Source of the DNA: JAJPIG01 sp035504735
GTDB lineage: Bacteria; Desulfobacterota; Binatia; Binatales; Binataceae
Length of the DNA: 9,373 bases
Reading direction: 5' to 3'
Assembly: GCA_035504735.1 (NCBI GenBank)
Contig: DATJRJ010000165.1
Location: 1 to 9,373 of the forward strand
The notes beneath the pieces were generated by a model. That model searched no databases. It worked only from the letters and a program-made list of their open reading frames with translations, and was not told where the DNA came from. This document shows, piece by piece, positions 6,796 to 9,373 of the stretch. The translations under genes and the position numbers were made by a program. Each line of letters starts with the position of its first letter. Position 1 is the first letter of the stretch.

Positions 6796-7899
6796 ATGAT
6801 CCATTACAGCAAAGGCCGCGTGCCGCGGCAGGCACATGTCGGCATCCCGGAAGGACTGTTCGAAGAGGAACATGGACGCGAGGGCTTTAGCGGCCGCGTC
6901 AGTCAATTCTACCGCCTGCATCCGCCCACCGAGTACACCCGTATCGAGGGTCCGCTCCGCCCGCGTGGCATCAATACTTATGCCCTGGACACTCCCGACC
7001 GGCGCGATCCGCAGGGCGCGCCGCTGCGCGTCTTTTACAATGACGATGTCGCAATCTCGATCTCGCGGCGCTCCGAAGCGATGCCCTATTGTTTTCGCAA
7101 TGCGGATGGCGATGAACTGCACTTCATCCACAAGGGCAAGGGTTTGTTGCGCAGCGAGTATGGCCCGCTACGTTATGAGGAGGGCGACTACCTCGTGATC
7201 CCCAAGGGCACCAGCTATCAGATCGTGCCCGATCGATCCGAGAACTTCAGCCTGGTGGTCGAAACCCGCGGCCAAATTGAATTTCCGGAGCGCGGCAATA
7301 TCGGCCATTACGCGCCCTTCGATTATGGCGTGATCGAAACTCCCGAGCCCGAGCCGATCGAGGATGACGGCCACGAATGGGAGTTGCGGATCAAGCGCCG
7401 CGGCCAGATGACTTCGGTGTTCTACAATTTCTGCCCGCTCGACGTGGCCGGATGGAAGGGCAATCTCACGGTGCGCAAGCTCAACATCCGCGATATCCGC
7501 ACGCTGCTGAGCGAGGGTATTCATCTGCCGCCGAGCGCGCACTGCACCTGGCAAGCCCCGGGCGTCGCGATCTGCACGTTCATGCCGCGACCGCTGGAAA
7601 CCGATCCCAAGGCCGCGCGGCTGCCCTGGTATCATCGCAACATCGATGTAGATGAAGTGTTCTTCGTCCACAGCGGCTCGTTCTCGTTCAGCGGCCGTCC
7701 GACCGGGCGCGGTGCCGGCGTGCTGACCTTGAACCCGCAGGGATTACATCACGGACCCAAGCGCGCCGACCTCGAACTGGCGCAAAAGGAATGGCGCAAG
7801 GACGCGCGGCTGGAAGGGTGCGCCGTCAATATCGATTGCTTCGGACCACTGGAGGCCACTCCCGAAGCCGACGCGCCTGAGGCTAAGTTCGCATTCTGA
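6796..7899 (+). CDS. hmgA: Homogentisate 1,2-dioxygenase-like bicupin, short form
   Basis: 367 residues, shorter than the usual 430-445-residue enzyme but similar to the short forms known from Actinobacteria and Bacillus. The enzyme opens the ring of homogentisate to maleylacetoacetate in tyrosine/phenylalanine breakdown, using Fe(II). The N-terminal half holds a cupin (about 100-145: DGDELHFIHKG ... GDYLVIPKGT). The C-terminal cupin holds the likely metal ligands: His280 in WYHRN, Glu287 in DEVFF, and His319 in HHGP. These match the H-x5-E...H set of the family, except that Glu is at +7 from His here, with an Asp at +6. The beginning (MIHYSKGRVPRQAHV ... EEEHGREGFSG) also resembles short-form members. 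A GGAGG ribosome binding site sits 9 bases before the ATG. No fumarylacetoacetase or maleylacetoacetate isomerase is in the window, so the substrate could be another hydroxylated aromatic acid. Confidence 0.75.
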   Translation: MIHYSKGRVPRQAHVGIPEGLFEEEHGREGFSGRVSQFYRLHPPTEYTRIEGPLRPRGINTYALDTPDRRDPQGAPLRVFYNDDVAISISRRSEAMPYCFRNADGDELHFIHKGKGLLRSEYGPLRYEEGDYLVIPKGTSYQIVPDRSENFSLVVETRGQIEFPERGNIGHYAPFDYGVIETPEPEPIEDDGHEWELRIKRRGQMTSVFYNFCPLDVAGWKGNLTVRKLNIRDIRTLLSEGIHLPPSAHCTWQAPGVAICTFMPRPLETDPKAARLPWYHRNIDVDEVFFVHSGSFSFSGRPTGRGAGVLTLNPQGLHHGPKRADLELAQKEWRKDARLEGCAVNIDCFGPLEATPEADAPEAKFAF

Positions 7900-7912
7900 T
7901 TCGTTGACAGGC

Positions 7913-8146
7913 CTATTTGGCTTTTCCGTGCGCGACGATTTCCGCCCGCAATGTCGCTCTTCGCGCGAGAGAGGAAAGCCGCGCTTCGATCTGCCGCACG
8001 CGCGTCGCGCTAATTCCGAGTTCCTTGCCTATCGTGGCCAAAGTCAGCCCGGCCGTTCTGAGTTCGAGAATCTGTCGCTGACGCACCGAGAGCGACCGGC
8101 GGTCGACCCGTGCGGTCAGCGTCGCAAAGCTTTCGGTATCATCCAC
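7913..8146 (-). CDS. Stand-alone sigma-70 region 4-like helix-turn-helix protein
   Basis: 77 residues from a GTG start, with GAGGT about 10 bases upstream. An ATG two codons inside the frame is not needed for the motif. Almost the whole protein is one DNA-binding unit: RQRQILELRTAGLTLATIG (22-40), then KELGISATRVRQIEARLSSL (41-60). This is the sigma region 4.2 pattern (V/I-L-x-LR ... TLxxIGxxLGxSxxRVRQIE) that recognises the -35 element, with the RVRQIE recognition helix intact. Regions 1-3 are absent, so it cannot act as a complete sigma factor. It may be a transcription regulator, a sigma-like cofactor or an anti-sigma-type competitor. It converges on the dioxygenase gene with a 13-bp gap, so the two may interfere at their 3' ends. 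Whether it controls any neighbour is unknown. Confidence 0.78.
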   Translation of the reverse strand: MDDTESFATLTARVDRRSLSVRQRQILELRTAGLTLATIGKELGISATRVRQIEARLSSLARRATLRAEIVAHGKAK

Positions 8147-8184
8147 CAGCGGGGCACCTCGATCTAAGAGGCCGCGAGAGTTAG

Positions 8185-8218
8185 CTCATGAACGGTATCA
8201 AGTCGCACCGTTTATGAG
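8185..8218. repeat. Inverted repeat with 12-bp arms and 10-bp spacer
   Basis: CTCATGAACGGT (8185-8196) and ACCGTTTATGAG (8207-8218) are reverse complements at 11 of 12 positions, around the spacer ATCAAGTCGC. The one mismatch is a G-T pair that RNA from the plus strand could tolerate. Neither strand has a T run after the stem, so it is not a usual intrinsic terminator. It lies 39-72 bp upstream of the sigma-4-like gene and at the point where GC content drops. An operator for a dimeric regulator or a tyrosine-recombinase core site are the two readings I would consider. Confidence 0.6.
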
Positions 8219-8324
8219 AAATGTTCGCGAGCGTTGCCTTCTTGCCTTTCCTAGAACAGTCGAAGATTGTGGTTTGGGAACAGCCCCGCCGCATCGTACG
8301 GCTCGCACATGAATCAGCGGAGAT

Positions 8325-8456
8325 TCAACGCTCACCCTCACGATCGCATCGCACAAGGATTGTCGCGTCTGCATTTTGGTGCTTCATGATGTCGAGAGCG
8401 ATTTGCTCGGCCACCTCGCCCAAAGTCCTCATGTTCCTTGCGCCGCCATTTGCCAT
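8325..8456 (-). CDS. Doubtful short open frame, 43 residues
   Basis: The frame starts at the ATG complementary to 8454-8456 and stops at TGA (8325-8327). An inner ATG (8430-8432) would give 35 residues. The product is hydrophilic and could form a helix (LGEVAEQIALDIMKHQ) followed by a possible strand (ATILVRC). It has a composition more protein-like than the overlapping plus-strand frame. The ribosome binding site is weak for the first ATG and too close (AAGGA, 2 bases) for the second. I recognise no family. It may be a chance frame or the remains of a gene. Confidence 0.22.
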   Translation of the reverse strand: MANGGARNMRTLGEVAEQIALDIMKHQNADATILVRCDREGER

Positions 8457-8713
8457 TTTTGACGCCGAACGTAAAGCCAGCCGCAATTAGACAGCCGAAC
8501 CTGAACTAAGCGGACGGTGGCTCTTCCCAGCCGCAAGAAAAGATCTAACTGTGGTCAGGAGAATGGGTAACCGAAGTCCGAATGCCATTGTCCAGCGATC
8601 GATCAGACCCCACCCCCAGGTTCGGAGTTTGTACACGGCAAATAGAGCTCTCATGCTCGGAATTATGATGCGACAATGCATTATGGATAGCGCCGACTTC
8701 CCGCACAAAGAGC

Positions 8714-8742
8714 TTTTTAGATGAAATCTATCTTGTTATAGT
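8714..8742 (+). promoter_or_regulatory. Possible promoter of the zinc-finger/HTH gene
   Basis: TATAGT (8737-8742) matches the -10 consensus at 5/6. With a 17-base spacer, the hexamer TTTTTA (8714-8719) takes the -35 place, matching only 3/6. The surrounding sequence is AT-rich, which helps promoter activity. The leader to the GTG at 8844 would be about 95 bases and contains a small inverted repeat near 8808-8824 that could be an operator, since antitoxin-like regulators of this type often repress their own gene. Confidence 0.33.
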
Positions 8743-8843
8743 CTTTTGCTCACTGTGGCATAGAAACTGCTCTCCTTCTTCCACCGAGTGTTCGAGTGCA
8801 AGTTCCGCCGGCTGAGATCGCCGGATCTTCGCGTCCAAAGGAC

Positions 8844-9373
8844 GTGACACACAGAGGCAAATGCGCTGGAGAATTAGTTCGTCGCCGAGTCAAGCGGTAC
8901 GTTCCGAATCTCGGTATCGATGGCGTTCAGCTTTACGATGCGGTGTCTCGGATCATCTGCAGGAAGTGTCGCGCGGTCGTCGAAACGGTTATTCCAAGCT
9001 TCGAAGAGTTAGTGGCCGCTACTGCGCTAGCGCGCGTCCAGATTCCTGTGAAACTTAACAATAGAGAGATCCGCTTCCTGCGCGACGCTCTTGGCTGGCA
9101 GTCGAGGACGCTTGCCAAGAAACTCGGCGTGGCACCGGAGACCGTTTCACGTTGGGCGAGCGCTGACACTCCTGCGCCAATAACTCCGAGTAACGAAAAG
9201 TTACTTAGGCTGTTTATCGTGAAAAATCTAAAAGACAAAGCGCCGGGTGTATCCGTTGACGCGGAAGAGATTCTGGAGATGGAGATACCGCCCTTCAGGA
9301 AGCCAGACGAGAGCCTCACTCTGACATGCTGGCGCCGCTCCCGTAAGAAGAGCCGTAAGGCTCGGCCAGTTGA
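8844..9373 (+). CDS. YgiT/MqsA-type zinc-finger and HTH regulator, 3' end outside the window
   Basis: 176 codons from a GTG start, open to the right edge with no stop. The N-terminal part resembles the YgiT-type zinc finger: Cys7 in GKCAGELV and Cys39-x2-Cys42 in IICRKCR. The family normally has two CxxC pairs, and here the second cysteine of the first pair is missing. A linker (IPSFEELVAATAL, 50-62) leads into the HTH: LNNREIRFLRDALGWQSRTLAKKLGVAPETVSRW (71-104). This is typical of MqsA-like antitoxins and related putative zinc-finger regulators, in which the HTH binds the promoter. The tail (about 150 onward) is basic, with many Arg and Lys, and extends beyond the usual family end. In-frame TAG at 8740-8742 bounds the frame upstream. 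The ribosome binding site AAAGGA is only one base before GTG, so the start is uncertain. No partner toxin is visible upstream. Confidence 0.75.
   Translation, partial: MTHRGKCAGELVRRRVKRYVPNLGIDGVQLYDAVSRIICRKCRAVVETVIPSFEELVAATALARVQIPVKLNNREIRFLRDALGWQSRTLAKKLGVAPETVSRWASADTPAPITPSNEKLLRLFIVKNLKDKAPGVSVDAEEILEMEIPPFRKPDESLTLTCWRRSRKKSRKARPV

Larger units (their letters stand above)
8147..8843. other. Lower-GC intergenic stretch
   Basis: About 700 bp without a clear gene, with base composition falling markedly. For example, 8701-8760 has 23 G or C in 60. It contains the inverted repeat at 8185-8218, a doubtful 43-codon frame on the minus strand (8325-8456) and a promoter-like pair at 8714-8742. 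A smaller inverted repeat, CCGGC/GCCGG, sits near 8808-8824 before the zinc-finger gene. The open frames at 8221-8490 (plus) and 8487-8708 (minus) have no recognisable features, and I do not support them. I see no transposase remnant or tRNA that would explain the composition change. Confidence 0.6.

Noticed and set aside
8487..8708. A 73-residue minus-strand frame in the low-GC stretch
   Set aside because: It has no clear ribosome binding site, family resemblance or coding-type composition. It could be chance.

Overview
The window is GC-rich bacterial DNA from position 1 to about 8150, with densely packed genes. From there to the right edge it is visibly more AT-rich. There is no rRNA, tRNA, CRISPR array or transposase. 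No gene here fixes the taxon. The mix of a GT39/Agl23-type membrane glycosyltransferase, a short-form homogentisate-dioxygenase-like bicupin, an L-2-haloacid dehalogenase and an SBP-less ABC transporter would suit an uncultured, metabolically versatile soil or sediment bacterium. That is a guess, not a reading.

Layout. (1) 1-2215, minus strand: a polytopic GT39-like protein (434-2215), then a DUF2231-like membrane protein whose 3' end is outside the window (1-323). (2) 2319-5352, plus strand, divergent from block 1: a three-gene ABC transporter unit. It holds a fused two-domain NitT/TauT-type permease, an ATPase, and a separate AAA_assoc_C-type protein that starts inside the ATPase stop codon (TGATG). 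In many relatives that last domain is the C-terminal part of the ATPase. (3) 5504-6205, plus strand: a type II haloacid dehalogenase with its full catalytic set and a strong ribosome binding site. (4) 6206-6795: a gap of about 590 bp holding a possible 43-residue membrane protein on the minus strand (6294-6425) and a sigma-70-like promoter for the next gene. (5) 6796-7899, plus strand: the homogentisate 1,2-dioxygenase-like bicupin. (6) 7913-8146, minus strand, convergent with block 5: a 77-residue protein that is essentially only a sigma-70 region 4 helix-turn-helix. (7) 8147-8843: a lower-GC, mostly non-coding stretch with a 12-bp-arm inverted repeat at 8185-8218 and one doubtful short ORF. 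(8) 8844-9373, plus strand, running off the right edge: a YgiT/MqsA-type zinc-finger plus HTH regulator with an incomplete zinc-binding cysteine set. It starts with GTG and has no stop inside the window.

How the genes fit together. Permease, ATPase and AAA_assoc_C protein should form one importer-like complex at the inner membrane, with the third protein as an accessory or regulatory subunit. No substrate-binding protein is encoded nearby. The dehalogenase and the dioxygenase are single-gene catabolic functions without recognisable pathway partners here. The right end, with its GC drop, inverted repeat and antitoxin-like regulator, looks like the start of an accessory segment. I see no convincing new multi-gene defence or biosynthetic system. 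The most unusual items are the split transporter ATPase, the stand-alone sigma-4 protein, the inverted repeat at the composition boundary, and the uncatalogued small membrane ORF.
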